A DNA stretch of 64,000 nucleotides from Bradyrhizobium symbiodeficiens (lineage in GTDB: Bacteria > Pseudomonadota > Alphaproteobacteria > Rhizobiales > Xanthobacteraceae): NCBI RefSeq assembly GCF_002266465.3, contig NZ_CP029427.2, forward strand, positions 2,048,501-2,112,500, given 5' to 3'. The notes beneath the pieces are model-generated. The model saw nothing but the letters and a program-made list of their open reading frames with translations, had not been told where the DNA came from and did not search any database. The position numbers were made by a program, and so were the translations under genes. Below are positions 41,104 through 49,512 of this stretch, one piece after another (positions within the stretch are counted from its first letter, which is position 1; each line of letters opens with the position of its first letter).

Positions 41104-42249
41104 AAATGGGTTCGGAGGCCCCGTAAGTGTTTCGTGTCCTGCGTACAACGTGTTGCGGCATGCGCCGTTCTGCGAGCTCAAAGGTGCCCGCTCCATTGCT
41201 TTCTCCTTGTCGCTTGCCGACAGCCCTTGAGCCGAGTGATGGGTGCGACCGGGAACAGAATGTTCGGTCAAGCGGGGGTGTGCCATAGTGAAGAGGCTCT
41301 GCCGCCCGCCTGAGTATGTCTCGAAGCCATGCATGCGGAGGGTCCTTTTCACTTCGCTTATGCCACAGCACGTCAACGCCGATGCGCGATGTCGGGTAAG
41401 GTAACTCGTATATCGACAGTGGATGGTTACGGGCGAAAGACTGGGCAAGAGGGCGCGGCGCAATAGCGGCAAATTCGTCATGGGCAAGCAATGCCGGAAC
41501 TGCAAGAAAATGCGGAACTAGGAGGGCGATCGACTTGCCATTTGTCGATCCTGAAGCGGCTTCCAGTGCAGCTCTATCGAACATTTCGGATCGTCGCGAA
41601 AGTCCACGTTGGACTGTGGGACCGTCAGCGCGTCCATCATATTCACCGTGCAACGAAACAGCCGTCAGACTAAGCGTCGACAGCGTCTCGGGGACAGCCT
41701 TCCAAGTCTTATAGATGAACTTGTCACGAGAACGTCGTCAAATGTGAAGAGCGGAAGCGATCGCAGCTGTTCAGGGATTTGAGAGAAGGCTCCTATGGCC
41801 GCATCGACGTTTCCAAGATGTATCTGTTCCGTCAGATCGATGCCGCAATCCGGCCGGATTATGAAGTTTACCAAAGGCGCCTCTCGCCTGAGCAACTCTA
41901 GCAGCTTCGGAACCACCACAGTGGTGACTAGTTCGCTTGCCACGATAACAAATTGTCTCGTGGAATTGCTCGGCTCGAACCTCGGACTTCCGATCGCCAT
42001 CTCGAGGGAACGCCACGCCTCGCGAATCAAGGGCGCCATTGCAAGTGCGCGTGCCGTTGGCTTCATTCCGGTTGGAGTGCGAATGAACAACTCATCGTCA
42101 AGCATTCCTCTGAGACGGGCGAGCGCGTGACTGACCGCCGATTGGCTGAGGCATACCCTCTGGCTGGCACGCAAAACGCTATTTTCCTCCATGACAGCGC
42201 TGAACACGCGCAGCAGGTTCAGATCAAGCTTGTTTAAGGATACTGTCAT
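41084..42249 (-). pseudogene. LysR-family regulator, frameshift in the effector domain
   Basis: The N-terminus DLNLLRVFSAVMEENSVLRA and LSQSAVSHALARLRGMLDDE is a standard LysR helix-turn-helix, of the nodD/syrM-like 'MxLNxLDLNLL' start type. The effector domain begins normally and breaks near 41720. The other frame continues ETLSTLSLTAVSLHGEYDGR and ALLAHDEFAAIAPRPLAQSF. That frame runs past the usual end (around 41330) to 41084, overlapping the convergent DUF1348 gene, so the original stop also seems lost. Confidence 0.75.
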
Positions 42250-42329
42250 CGACGTGACCTTGTGATTAGTTAGAGAGCTGCCACGCGCATTAAGGAGTCA
42301 CGGGTCTCGTGGCCGACGGCGATTGGAAT

Positions 42330-43150
42330 CTAACCGGGAAAATGCGGGTGTAGGGGAGCCAAGATTGAGAAGCGGGATCCTCTTGAAGGGTGGACGCGAC
42401 CTCGATTCGGTGCCGCAGCAACCTGACAGCGTGTCGTACGATGAAAAGTCCAACGCCTAGACCGTCGGGCCGCCCCGTATCGAGCCGGGTGAAGGCCTCG
42501 AAGATCTTCGGCATTTCTTCCTGGGAGACGCCGATTCCACTGTCGTAGACATCAATGCGGACCTCGGCCCCAATGCGTCGACAACCTACGACGATGCGTC
42601 CACCTTCTTGCGTGTACCGGACTGCGTTGCCTACCAAGTTCCGCAGCGCGGCACCCATCAGCAAACTATCACTCACTATCGCCGCTGTACTCGAAACGAC
42701 TCTTAGCTTGATACCCTTCCGCTGTGCAGCGTCGCAATGTTCCTTGCAGGCTTGCCTCAGTAGCTGCTGAACGTGGACGGGACTTAGCTCGAAATTGTGC
42801 GCGTGTAGCCGCATGCGCAACGCGACCAGAAGCTGGGCGAGTTGCTCGTTGAGCTGGTCGAGAGCCCTCTGGCTAGCCTGGAGATGTCTAAGCTCGGATC
42901 TCGTTCGAACTCCAACCCCAAGCAGATCTAATGCGCCTTGCACGATCTGCAGTGGTTGGCGCAGATCGTGGCCCGCTATCGCAAGAAGCACGGACTCGAA
43001 GTTGTCGAGGCCTTGATGTTGTTCCGAACTGGTCATTGTCCAGCTGTGTGGCAGCGCGGCGGTGAAAATCGGGCTCTGTTTCGCGTGCGCGCTGAAGGGG
43101 CTGCTGCTCATCCGCCTGCCTGTCCATGTAAGCCATTTGAACCAATTCAT
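42330..43150 (-). pseudogene. Soluble histidine kinase core, frameshift at the last 15 residues
   Basis: A short kinase with no sensor domain or membrane segment. The H-box is AIAGHDLRQPLQIVQGALDL, the N-box RNLVGNAVRYTQEGG, G1 VYDSGIGVS and G2 RPDGLGVGLFIVRHA. Near 42375 the expected end (G-S-R-F-S-I-L-A-P) is in another frame, stopping at 42330. As read the protein instead continues to 42290 with an unrelated tail. The catalytic core is complete, so activity may remain. No response regulator is adjacent. The start is uncertain. Confidence 0.75.
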
Positions 43151-43371
43151 GTCGGATATCTTGCGCCACTTGCATCGTCAGGCGAGTTATATGTTGTGAG
43201 GAAGTGAGAAGAAGCGCTCGGACCATGTGACTGGCAGCCGCTGGATGCATCGAAAAACCGCGAAAATTGCTGGTGCCAACGGCTAGATTTGTCGCGAGCG
43301 CAACAAGGGTTCAGAGGGTAGCTCGCCGGCGCGAAAACGGCGTGGCGCGCCGTCAGCGTCTGACGGACTCT
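43151..43371. other. Gap between kinase start and Dps remnant
   Basis: This should contain the promoter of the minus-strand kinase. No N-terminal part of a Dps gene is recognisable here. Confidence 0.3.
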
Positions 43372-43566
43372 CATGGCGGTCAGCTTTCGCCGGGTGAAAT
43401 GCTGACAGAGCTGTATCACGACAACCTGCGGATCCCCGGCTTTATGCGTGAGGCTCACATCGTGTGCGATGCGGCTGAAGATGTTGCGTCCGCAAGTCTC
43501 CTGGAAAATTGGATCGACAAGACCGAGCGGAGAATCTGGTTTCTCTACGAGGTGACGAACGACTGA
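43372..43566 (+). pseudogene. C-terminal remnant of a Dps-family (ferritin-like) protein
   Basis: About 64 codons read GGQLSPGEMLTELYHDNLRI, MREAHIVCDAAEDVASASLL and ENWIDKTERRIWFLYEV. This is the C-terminal half of Dps-like starvation proteins, which store iron and protect DNA. The helices carrying the ferroxidase His and Asp residues are absent upstream, where the reading frame is low-complexity Arg-rich sequence. A deletion has removed the N-terminal half. Confidence 0.7.
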
Positions 43567-43604
43567 AGAAATGCATCGTAGTGCATGATGAAAGTGATAG
43601 GCCC

Positions 43605-43727
43605 ATGATCGGTCTACGACGTCGAGAACTTCTTGCAGGAACGGCTGCACTTCCGTTCAGCGGGGCGAGCGTCAAGGCAGCAACAAGGCTGATAAAGAGC
43701 ATTATGCTTCCTTTCCCGTATGCGTGA
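43605..43727 (+). other. Short ORF with Tat-like start, uncertain
   Basis: A 40-codon frame beginning MIGLRRRELLAGTAALPFSG, which looks like a twin-arginine leader cut from a larger gene. Nothing recognisable follows. It sits between a Dps remnant and a cytochrome-oxidase remnant, in what appears to be a patch of gene debris. Confidence 0.3.
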
Positions 43728-43737
43728 GGCAAGACAG

Positions 43738-43890
43738 ATGAGTGTGCTTGGAAAACTCGATTGGAGCGCGGTTCCCTTTCGTGAGCCGATCATCATGGGG
43801 ACGGTCGTCTGTCTCGCCGTCACTATCCTAGCGGTCCTGGCCTGGGTTAGTTGGAAGAGATATTGGCCGTATCTCTGTCATGCTCGCTGA
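43738..43890 (+). pseudogene. cyoB: N-terminal remnant of cytochrome bo3 quinol oxidase subunit I (CyoB)
   Basis: The 50-codon frame begins MSVLGKLDWSAVPFREPIIM and continues with one membrane segment, AVTILAVLAWVSWKRYWPYL. This matches the first membrane helix and the 'xGKLxWxAIPFHEPI' and 'KGYWPYLW' landmarks of CyoB, whose full length is about 660 residues. It stops just before the conserved W-I-T-S-V-D-H-K-R region. No other cyo gene is present, so this is a truncated copy. Confidence 0.65.
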
Positions 43891-44077
43891 TCGGCGGGTA
43901 AGCTACCCAGCCGACGCGGTAGCATTTCTACTTTATAGCCGCAAATGCAACGCGGCTCGTGGCAGCCGATGCACCCGATGCACCATTGAGGTGCCGTCGT
44001 TTCATTTCCAAAGAGGGGGCCCAAAGCGCATACTTTATATAGGCGTCCGCGCGGCATTGAACGGAAACGAGAGTCCC

Positions 44078-44785
44078 ATGACAGAAGGTAATGAAGCGAA
44101 TTGGCACAGCTGTACGGAAGGCTGCAATCATGAGCTTGATGCTGCGAACATCGTGATCGACGGCGTCTGCATTCCGGATAGTAAAATGGCCGGTGAAGTA
44201 AGGCAGCTGGTCCGCGATACGGAAACTGACCTTTTGTTTAACCATTCGACGCGGGTGTACTTTTTCGGGGCCCTGACCGGGAAACGACGTGGTCTGAAAT
44301 TCGATCCGGAGCTCCTCTACACGGGCGCTATGTTTCACGACATGGGTCTTACGGAGAAATATAGTACGTCACAAAACCGTTTCGAGGTCGACAGCGCAAA
44401 TGCCGCCCGCGCTTTCTTGCGGGCGTACGCGATTGCAGAAAGAGACGTTGAGGCCGTCTGGGATGCCGTCGCCCTGCACACCACACCTGGTATCCCTGAA
44501 CACAAGAGGGCAGAAGTGGCTTTGCTGACGTCCGGCGTGGAGATGGATGTCATGGGTATCGCGTACGAGCAGTTTTCGGAAGCGCAGCGAGATGCGGTGT
44601 TGGCAGCCTATCCGCGCGGAATGTCTTTTAAGTTGGGCATTATCCATGCGTTCCACCAAGGGATGAAGCATAGGCCTGACAGCACTTTCGGGACAGTTAA
44701 CGACGATGTCCTTGCTTACTGTGACCCCAGCTTCAAACGAACGGATTTTTGCAAACTGATCTTGGAATCTCCATGGCGAGCCTAA
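44078..44785 (+). CDS. HD-domain metal-dependent hydrolase, cyanamide-hydratase-like (copy 4)
   Basis: A 235-residue paralogue, closest to the copy at 7894 (shared MFHDMGLTEKYS, ALHTTPGIPEH, GVEMDVMGIAY). Ligands are His56 (FNHSTRVYFFG), His87-Asp88, His134 and Asp157. The N-terminus has an extra about 22 residues with Cys and His (WHSCTEGCNH), absent from the others. I chose the ATG at 44078 because homology starts soon after it; the open frame begins earlier without support. It is isolated from the other three by 25 kb and surrounded by gene remnants, yet intact. Confidence 0.84.
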   Translation: MTEGNEANWHSCTEGCNHELDAANIVIDGVCIPDSKMAGEVRQLVRDTETDLLFNHSTRVYFFGALTGKRRGLKFDPELLYTGAMFHDMGLTEKYSTSQNRFEVDSANAARAFLRAYAIAERDVEAVWDAVALHTTPGIPEHKRAEVALLTSGVEMDVMGIAYEQFSEAQRDAVLAAYPRGMSFKLGIIHAFHQGMKHRPDSTFGTVNDDVLAYCDPSFKRTDFCKLILESPWRA

Positions 44786-44860
44786 CCATGGAACGGAGAT
44801 GACGAGACGAGGAACTGGGAGCCTCGAAATTGTGAGCGGCTATATTTGGTTCGGCCGCCG

Positions 44861-45136
44861 ATGGATGTGCATGTCATGATGAGCAAGATTGCGGTTGCGG
44901 TAGTCGCGTCGGTCCTGTTGTTTCCAGATTTGGGAGCCGCCGAAGAGGGGTTACTTCGTACCGGTTCATGGCCGATACGCGATGGTCGCAACTACCAACC
45001 CACCGAGCGGGAGCTGCGGGCGATGGACCGGCAAGATGTTACACCCGATCAGGCCCGTGAGATTGACCGCTTATACGATGAGCTTATGAGCAACAGCGCA
45101 CGGACTCGCAAGCGCAGTCGAACACCCAAGTATTGA
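44861..45136 (+). CDS. Small exported hypothetical protein
   Basis: A 91-residue frame with a signal peptide (MMSKIAVAVVASVLLFPDLG, cleaved near GAAEEG). A charged mature part follows, RELRAMDRQDVTPDQAREID, predicted helical, with a very basic tail (RTRKRSRTPKY). The start may instead be the Met at 44876. I do not recognise a family. Composition and the clear export signal favour a real gene. Confidence 0.5.
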   Translation: MDVHVMMSKIAVAVVASVLLFPDLGAAEEGLLRTGSWPIRDGRNYQPTERELRAMDRQDVTPDQAREIDRLYDELMSNSARTRKRSRTPKY

Positions 45137-45433
45137 CTCGCGCTGATCCGCATAGGCGCAGGTAGATGCTCAAGGCGTCAAGATCAGCCGAGCGGCCCCT
45201 TGTTATAACTCGCGCTTGATTGACCACCACGTTTTGGTCCGACCAAGGACGAGCGGCCTGCCGAGTTATGCCTCAGATCCCAAACTGATCGTCTCGACGG
45301 AGGGGGATAAGTCCCATCGCGGCGAATTAGAAGCACAGCGGCGCGATCAGCCACACGGATCGGGAGCCGCGGAATTGAAAATCGCCCGCCGGCAAGAAGT
45401 CAACTTATCCTTCGCTTGGAACAGAGATCGAAG
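45137..45433. other. Intergenic stretch before the SDR gene
   Basis: A 74-codon plus-strand frame (45216-45440) lacks family resemblance. No RNA gene or repeat seen. Confidence 0.35.
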
Positions 45434-46488
45434 GTGGTAAAGTCTGCACTTGTAGTAGGTGCCAGTGGCATCGTCGGCAACAATCTTGGCCAACATCTCC
45501 GCAGTCGGGATGGCAAGTGTACAGGTTGGCGCGTCGGCCATCGAACGTCGGCGGAATAGTACCCGTGGCTGCGGATATCATGGATGTAGCTTCGCTTGGC
45601 GCCGCACTGCAGGACGTGCGGCCGTCGCATGTTTTCGTCAGCGCATTGTCGAGACGGAACACAGAGTCGGAAAATATCCGGATCAATCAGCGATGGTGCA
45701 AATGTGCTGGAAGCATTGTTAATGGGGAGCTCGGTCGAACACGTGGCGCTCGTGACGGGGCTCAAGCACTATCTCGGCCCGTTTGAGGCCTATGGCAAAG
45801 GCTCACTCCCGCCGACGCCTTTTCGCGAGGACCAGCCGCGGCTCGATCTCGGAAATGTTCACTATGCGCAGGAAGATGAGGTGTTAGCAGCAGCGCAGCG
45901 CGACGGCTTCAGTTGGAGCGTCCTCAGCCCCATACAATTATCGGTTTTGCAATCGGAAGCCCCATGAATGTAGGGACGACGCTGGCGTCCTACGCCACGA
46001 TCTGTCGCGAAACTGGACGGCCATTTCTGTTCCCGGGTTCGGCGACTCAGTGGAGAGGGCTGAGCGATATGACGGATGCCAGGCTACTGGCCCGTCATCT
46101 TGAGTGGGGTGCCACTACCGGCGTCGCCCGCAACCAGGCCGTTAACGTCGTCAACGGCGACATCTTTCGTTGGAGCTGGATGTGGAGGCGGTTGGCTGAT
46201 TGGTTCGGGCTTCTGCCGGCGCAGTTTCCGGGGAGGGCGTTCCGCTTGAACGTCAAATGGCCGACGCGGGCCCGATCTGGTCCGAGATCGCTCGCCGACC
46301 CCATCTGCTTGAGACGGACCTCAATATGCTGACGTCCGCATGGCACACCGACTCCGACCTAGGCCGTCCAATCGAGCCGTCACCGATATGAGCAAGAGCC
46401 GCAGGTTGGGATTTCTCGATTATCAGGCGACCGATGATAGTTTTTCGACCTCTTCGCCCAATTGCGCGAAACACGAATGATCCCTTGA
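45434..46488 (+). pseudogene. SDR-family oxidoreductase (PRISE / progesterone 5-beta-reductase-like), about six frameshifts
   Basis: The rebuilt protein is about 350 residues. It starts VKSALVVGASGIVGNNLG (NAD-binding), then VYRLARRPSN, HVALVTGLKHYLGPFEAYGK (the Tyr/Lys region), PHTIIGFAIGSPMNVGTTLA, NQAVNVVNGDIFRWSWMWRR and SAWHTDSDLGRP, and ends SKSRRLGFLDYQATD...LFAQLRETRMIP. Each segment is in a different frame, with breaks near 45510, 45690, 45935, 46225, 46370 and 46440. Intact relatives reduce enones such as steroids or iridoid precursors. This is the most heavily interrupted gene in the window. Confidence 0.8.
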
Positions 46489-46558
46489 GAGCGAATGGTG
46501 CCGCATACGCTGTGCCCGCAGCGCAATCGACGGCGACGGCTAACCGCGAGCGAAGCTT

Positions 46559-46919
46559 TTGGTCAATACCCCCATCTCGGAACGGATCGAAAGTGCGGAT
46601 CGCCGTACGGAACTGGCATCCGACAGGACGGCTTTGGCGGGCGAACGCGAGAACCGGCCTGTTTTCACTCGCCAGCGGCGCCAGTGCCAAAGGTGTTCTG
46701 ACGGGCCTGATGCCGGCATGGGTCATACTAGCCGACAGCAGTGCGCTGATCGTTTTCAGTATTTTTTGCTATTTGGTGGCCGCTTGGCGCTTCAAGAACT
46801 CCGGCGCGGCTCGACCGAATCCGGACGTGTCGAGGATCGACGCCAGAATATTGGCAGCGATGAGCAGCTTTCTATCGGTTATTTCAGCGGCGGCGCTTTT
46901 CGGGATCTGGTTCGTGTAA
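46559..46919 (+). pseudogene. DUF202 (YidH-like) membrane protein, frameshifted
   Basis: The N-terminal piece reads RIESADRRTELASDRTALAG, the polar start of DUF202 proteins. After a break near 46650 the second frame gives RTGLFSLASGASAKGVLTGL and two further membrane segments, LADSSALIVFSIFCYLVAAW and ILAAMSSFLSVISAAALFGI. The intact family has about 110-130 residues and three helices; function is unknown. Part of the E-R-T-x-x-A-W-x-R-T-G motif is lost at the break. The TTG start is a guess. Confidence 0.65.
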
Positions 46920-47283
46920 GTCTTAGCTATTTTTGAGCTTCTCGATGGACGATCATCGTAGGCGGCGATGCAAATCGATAAACGACCTGCTGAATTCCGT
47001 GGTATGTCGCGACGATACCCTGTTGGCAAAAAATAACTCCTTGTTATTTGCATTCAGGGATTAGGCAGAAAAATGCTGCAGAGCTGCGGTTTTCCACCGG
47101 TCGAACTGTGTGCCGGGCCATTCGTAGCGGTCTAGGATCTCGAACACCGCTTCATTTTTCGATTGTCGCGCGAGCCCGGGCTGACCACCGATTGACCACC
47201 GAAACCCCGTGAACAAACGGCGATAAAGGTGGTCAATCGAGAGCAAATTCTGTTGTTTTTGTTGATCTTTTCGTCTGCTACTT
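46920..47283. other. Intergenic stretch before the tRNA fragment
   Basis: A minus-strand frame of 61 codons (47061-47246) ending NEAVFEILDRYEWPGTQFDR...LQHF is regular in composition but not recognisable. The octamer GACCACCG recurs at about 47182, 47192 and 47379. Base composition drops towards AT just before the tRNA-like sequence. Confidence 0.35.
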
Positions 47284-47331
47284 ACGTTCGGGACGCAGGG
47301 GTCGCAGGTTCGAATCCTGCCACTCCGACCA
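47284..47331 (+). other. 3' fragment of tRNA-Pro (CGG anticodon), likely attachment-site core
   Basis: The sequence runs from the anticodon loop (TTCGGGA, 47287-47293) through the T-arm (GCAGG TTCGAAT CCTGC, 47304-47320) to the acceptor strand CACTCCG, discriminator A and CCA (47329-47331). The 5' half is missing: the matching acceptor strand CGGAGTG is not upstream, and the anticodon stem is imperfect. A 3'-end tRNA copy beside a tyrosine recombinase gene is the classic attachment site of a genomic island. The intact tRNA is not in the window. Confidence 0.72.
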
Positions 47332-47389
47332 AGATTTCCTTAGGTTTTTTCGTCTGATTTCGGTCCTCGGTCAAGCTGACCACCGTTTC

Positions 47390-47722
47390 GGTCATCGAAA
47401 CATACCGGCCCCTTGGCAGGTAGCCAGGGTGATGGTGCCGTAGGTGTCCTGCAGCACCTCGGGGGACATCGCAAGGAACCCGGCCGCCTCCCAGATTGGC
47501 ACGCCACGCTGCATCAGTCAGGTCGCGGCGGTGTGGCGCAAGACGTGCGGAGTGAGCTTACCCGGCAGGCCGGCAAGCCCCACGGCCGTCTTGAACCCCT
47601 TCTTCACGGATGCAACCGGCTTGCCGTTGAACTCAACGAAGCAGGTGGCGATCAATTTGCGGTCCCGCCAGCGACGCAGGTGAGCGAGCAGCCGGGCGGT
47701 ATAGGCGCCGGCGTCTGGCGCT
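47390..47722 (-). pseudogene. C-terminal remnant of a tyrosine recombinase (integrase)
   Basis: The minus strand encodes LLAHLRRWRDRKLIATCFVE, then LTPHVLRHTAAT, a stop, and LMQRGVPIWEAAGFLAMSPE followed by VLQDTYG. HVLRH gives the catalytic His and Arg of box II, and the Tyr of DTYG is the nucleophile. The TGA replaces the conserved Trp or similar residue after AAT. After DTYG the normal tail HHHPGYLP is in another frame. The N-terminal two thirds of the protein are absent. It lies 60 bases from the tRNA-Pro fragment, so it is the relic of the element that used it. Confidence 0.75.
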
Positions 47723-47793
47723 CAATTGGAACAAGCTATTTCCGTCCCCAGACATCATGGCCTCATGCCCCTGACGCGTGGATTACCGGCCAG

Positions 47794-48003
47794 CTATGGC
47801 TTTGCCGTAGCGGGGAAAATCAATGATTGATCTTCGATATCCTGGTCCGGGAGTCGATGGACGCCTGCCATAACATGCAGTTCTGCTAGGGATGGCATGG
47901 CCGCGGCGGATAACTGGACTGACTGAGGTTGCCATCTAAGGACGACGGTCGAAGCGACAATCACCGCCAGAACGACGAAAGAAGCGACCAAGAAACGGGT
48001 CAT
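47794..48003 (-). CDS. Small exported or membrane-anchored protein of the formate dehydrogenase locus
   Basis: A 69-residue protein with one N-terminal membrane segment, MTRFLVASFVVLAVIVASTV. A short periplasmic part follows, including AMPSLAELHVMAGVHRLPDQ and ending DQSLIFPATAKP. I chose the ATG at 48003 because it begins the hydrophobic segment and has GGGAGACG upstream; the frame extends further without support. It is collinear with the small protein, chaperone and DUF3306 genes. Function unknown. Confidence 0.6.
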   Translation of the reverse strand: MTRFLVASFVVLAVIVASTVVLRWQPQSVQLSAAAMPSLAELHVMAGVHRLPDQDIEDQSLIFPATAKP

Positions 48004-48062
48004 CAAACGTCTCCCACTTCGCCTATGTGGACAACAGAAAGTTTCAATAAGCAACATTGCCG

Positions 48063-48188
48063 CTAAACGCGGACACCCGGCTCGGCAAACGCTGTAGCAG
48101 CGGACTCTTGCACGAAAGTTTCAAGGACAGCGGCGGCACCGAGCGCGACGATGGCGGCGAAGAAACAGGCAATTGTGAAAACGCGCAT
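48063..48188 (-). CDS. Very small membrane protein (41 aa) of the formate dehydrogenase locus
   Basis: The 41-residue frame reads MRVFTIACFFAAIVALGAAA and then VLETFVQESAATAFAEPGVR. It is a single membrane helix with a short acidic-to-neutral tail. It lies between the TorD-like gene and the 69-residue protein on the same strand, 65 bases after the TorD stop. Its position, composition and clean start-stop suggest a real small gene; similar peptides accompany formate dehydrogenase genes in related bacteria as far as I recall. Confidence 0.55.
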   Translation of the reverse strand: MRVFTIACFFAAIVALGAAAVLETFVQESAATAFAEPGVRV

Positions 48189-48253
48189 GTTGTTGATCCC
48201 TGCATTTGCAACGTAACACCTGATTTGTGCGTCTCTCGTACAAAACGCCGTGT

Positions 48254-48835
48254 TCAGCCCGGAAGCGCGAAAGCCTCCGCCTCAATATCGATAAACGTCC
48301 GTCCGAGCGCGCCAACGGACGCATAGAAACCCGCCGAACTCGTTCGCTCGAGATCAGCGAAAAAACGTCTCATCCAGCGTGAAACATGCTGATCAAAGAA
48401 GATCCTCTCGGCGCCCGCTGGCGCTGGAATGCTCCCGCCCGCCAAGCCTGCCATGATCTCACAGAGAAATCCCGCGTGGTCTTCGGGCTCCGTACGCTCC
48501 GGAGCCTTTTCGAGGCCGAGATCCCCGAGAGTTTCCCGCAACCGCGCGAGGGGACGGCCATACAGCGTATCGGACAGGTAGTGTGACGCATAAGGCAGCA
48601 GTGCCCCCTTGCCCAATCCTGCAAAGAGGGCAAAGAACTCGCGCGACGCCGCCTGCTCATTTGTCCGGCGCGCCGCATCCGCCAGCGCAACGTGCGCGAC
48701 GCCCATCGGACTGGCATCGCCGCGCAGTGCGGAGATGCGGCTCAGCAGATTCCCGTCCGGGCTGCGCGTCAGCAACGTCGCCAACAGCGCGTATTCCTGC
48801 GATCGGGCAAGGTCGAATTCATCGACAGTACGCAC
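48254..48835 (-). CDS. TorD/DmsD-family molybdoenzyme chaperone
   Basis: A 193-residue, mostly helical cytoplasmic protein. The conserved segments are FFALFAGLGKGALLPYASHY (the 'F-x-G...LPPYESxY' region of TorD proteins) and EPEDHAGFLCEIMAGLAGG (the 'E-P-x-D-H' motif). Such chaperones bind the Tat leader of the catalytic subunit and help cofactor insertion before export. The likely client is the formate dehydrogenase alpha subunit encoded 5 kb away. It follows DUF3306 by 17 bases. Confidence 0.85.
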   Translation of the reverse strand: MRTVDEFDLARSQEYALLATLLTRSPDGNLLSRISALRGDASPMGVAHVALADAARRTNEQAASREFFALFAGLGKGALLPYASHYLSDTLYGRPLARLRETLGDLGLEKAPERTEPEDHAGFLCEIMAGLAGGSIPAPAGAERIFFDQHVSRWMRRFFADLERTSSAGFYASVGALGRTFIDIEAEAFALPG

Positions 48836-48852
48836 TGAAGCGATCCTTGCTG

Positions 48853-49482
48853 CTAGCGTGGCAATGCACTGCCATGACGTCGTGCTCGCTGTGAGGGCAA
48901 CATTGTTGTGGCAAGACCGTCAGCCTGCTCGGCAGCATCCCGATCCTCGGTCGGCGGTGTCGCGGCATCATCTGGTAACGATCGAACTGCCGAGGCCGTT
49001 GGTTCGAGGACTGGCTGTTCGGAGTTGACGAGGCCTTGCCGTACCGGATCGATCGGCGGTGGTACGTCCGCAAGCACGTCCTGGACCTGTTCCAGGCCTT
49101 TCGAAACCTGCGCGACAAGATCGGCCATTTTGTCCGTTGGATCGAGCGGACCGAATCCCGGAATGGCGTTGGGGTCATTAAAATCCCACTGGTTCTCCGC
49201 GATCCCGATGAAGTCACGAATTGCAGGATCGGTTGCCCAGGCGCGGCGTAATGCTGCCCGGGCCAATTCGGCCGGGACGCCGGTGTTGAGGAAAGCCGCG
49301 ATATCCGTGTGAGCGGCAATCGACTCGATTGACGGCAGGCTTGCGAGATCGAAGGGACGCTCGGGCGCGACCTCTCCGGCCGATGGCTCTGCGGCTTGCG
49401 TGACCTCGGCCTGTTCAGCCTCAGCACTTTTCGACGCCTGCTTGAGACGCGCCCAGCGAAGGAAGACGTTATTCTCAGGCAC
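48853..49482 (-). CDS. DUF3306-domain protein of the formate dehydrogenase locus
   Basis: A 209-residue protein. The N-terminus NNVFLRWARLKQASKSAEAE and the middle PSIESIAAHTDIAAFLNTGV, ELARAALRRAWATDPAIRDF and ENQWDFNDPNAIPGFG are diagnostic of DUF3306. The C-terminal third is low-complexity and Ala/Pro/Glu-rich, probably disordered. The family always travels with DUF3305 and formate dehydrogenase genes; its biochemical role is unknown. It lies 30 bases after DUF3305. Confidence 0.85.
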   Translation of the reverse strand: MPENNVFLRWARLKQASKSAEAEQAEVTQAAEPSAGEVAPERPFDLASLPSIESIAAHTDIAAFLNTGVPAELARAALRRAWATDPAIRDFIGIAENQWDFNDPNAIPGFGPLDPTDKMADLVAQVSKGLEQVQDVLADVPPPIDPVRQGLVNSEQPVLEPTASAVRSLPDDAATPPTEDRDAAEQADGLATTMLPSQRARRHGSALPR

Positions 49483-49512
49483 TGTTCTGTCTCGTGTCCT
49501 GTGCGGAGGTTG

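Noticed and set aside
47061..47246. A 61-codon minus-strand frame ending in a Trp/Arg-rich stretch near the tRNA fragment
   Set aside because: Regular composition but no family resemblance, and too short to support as a gene.
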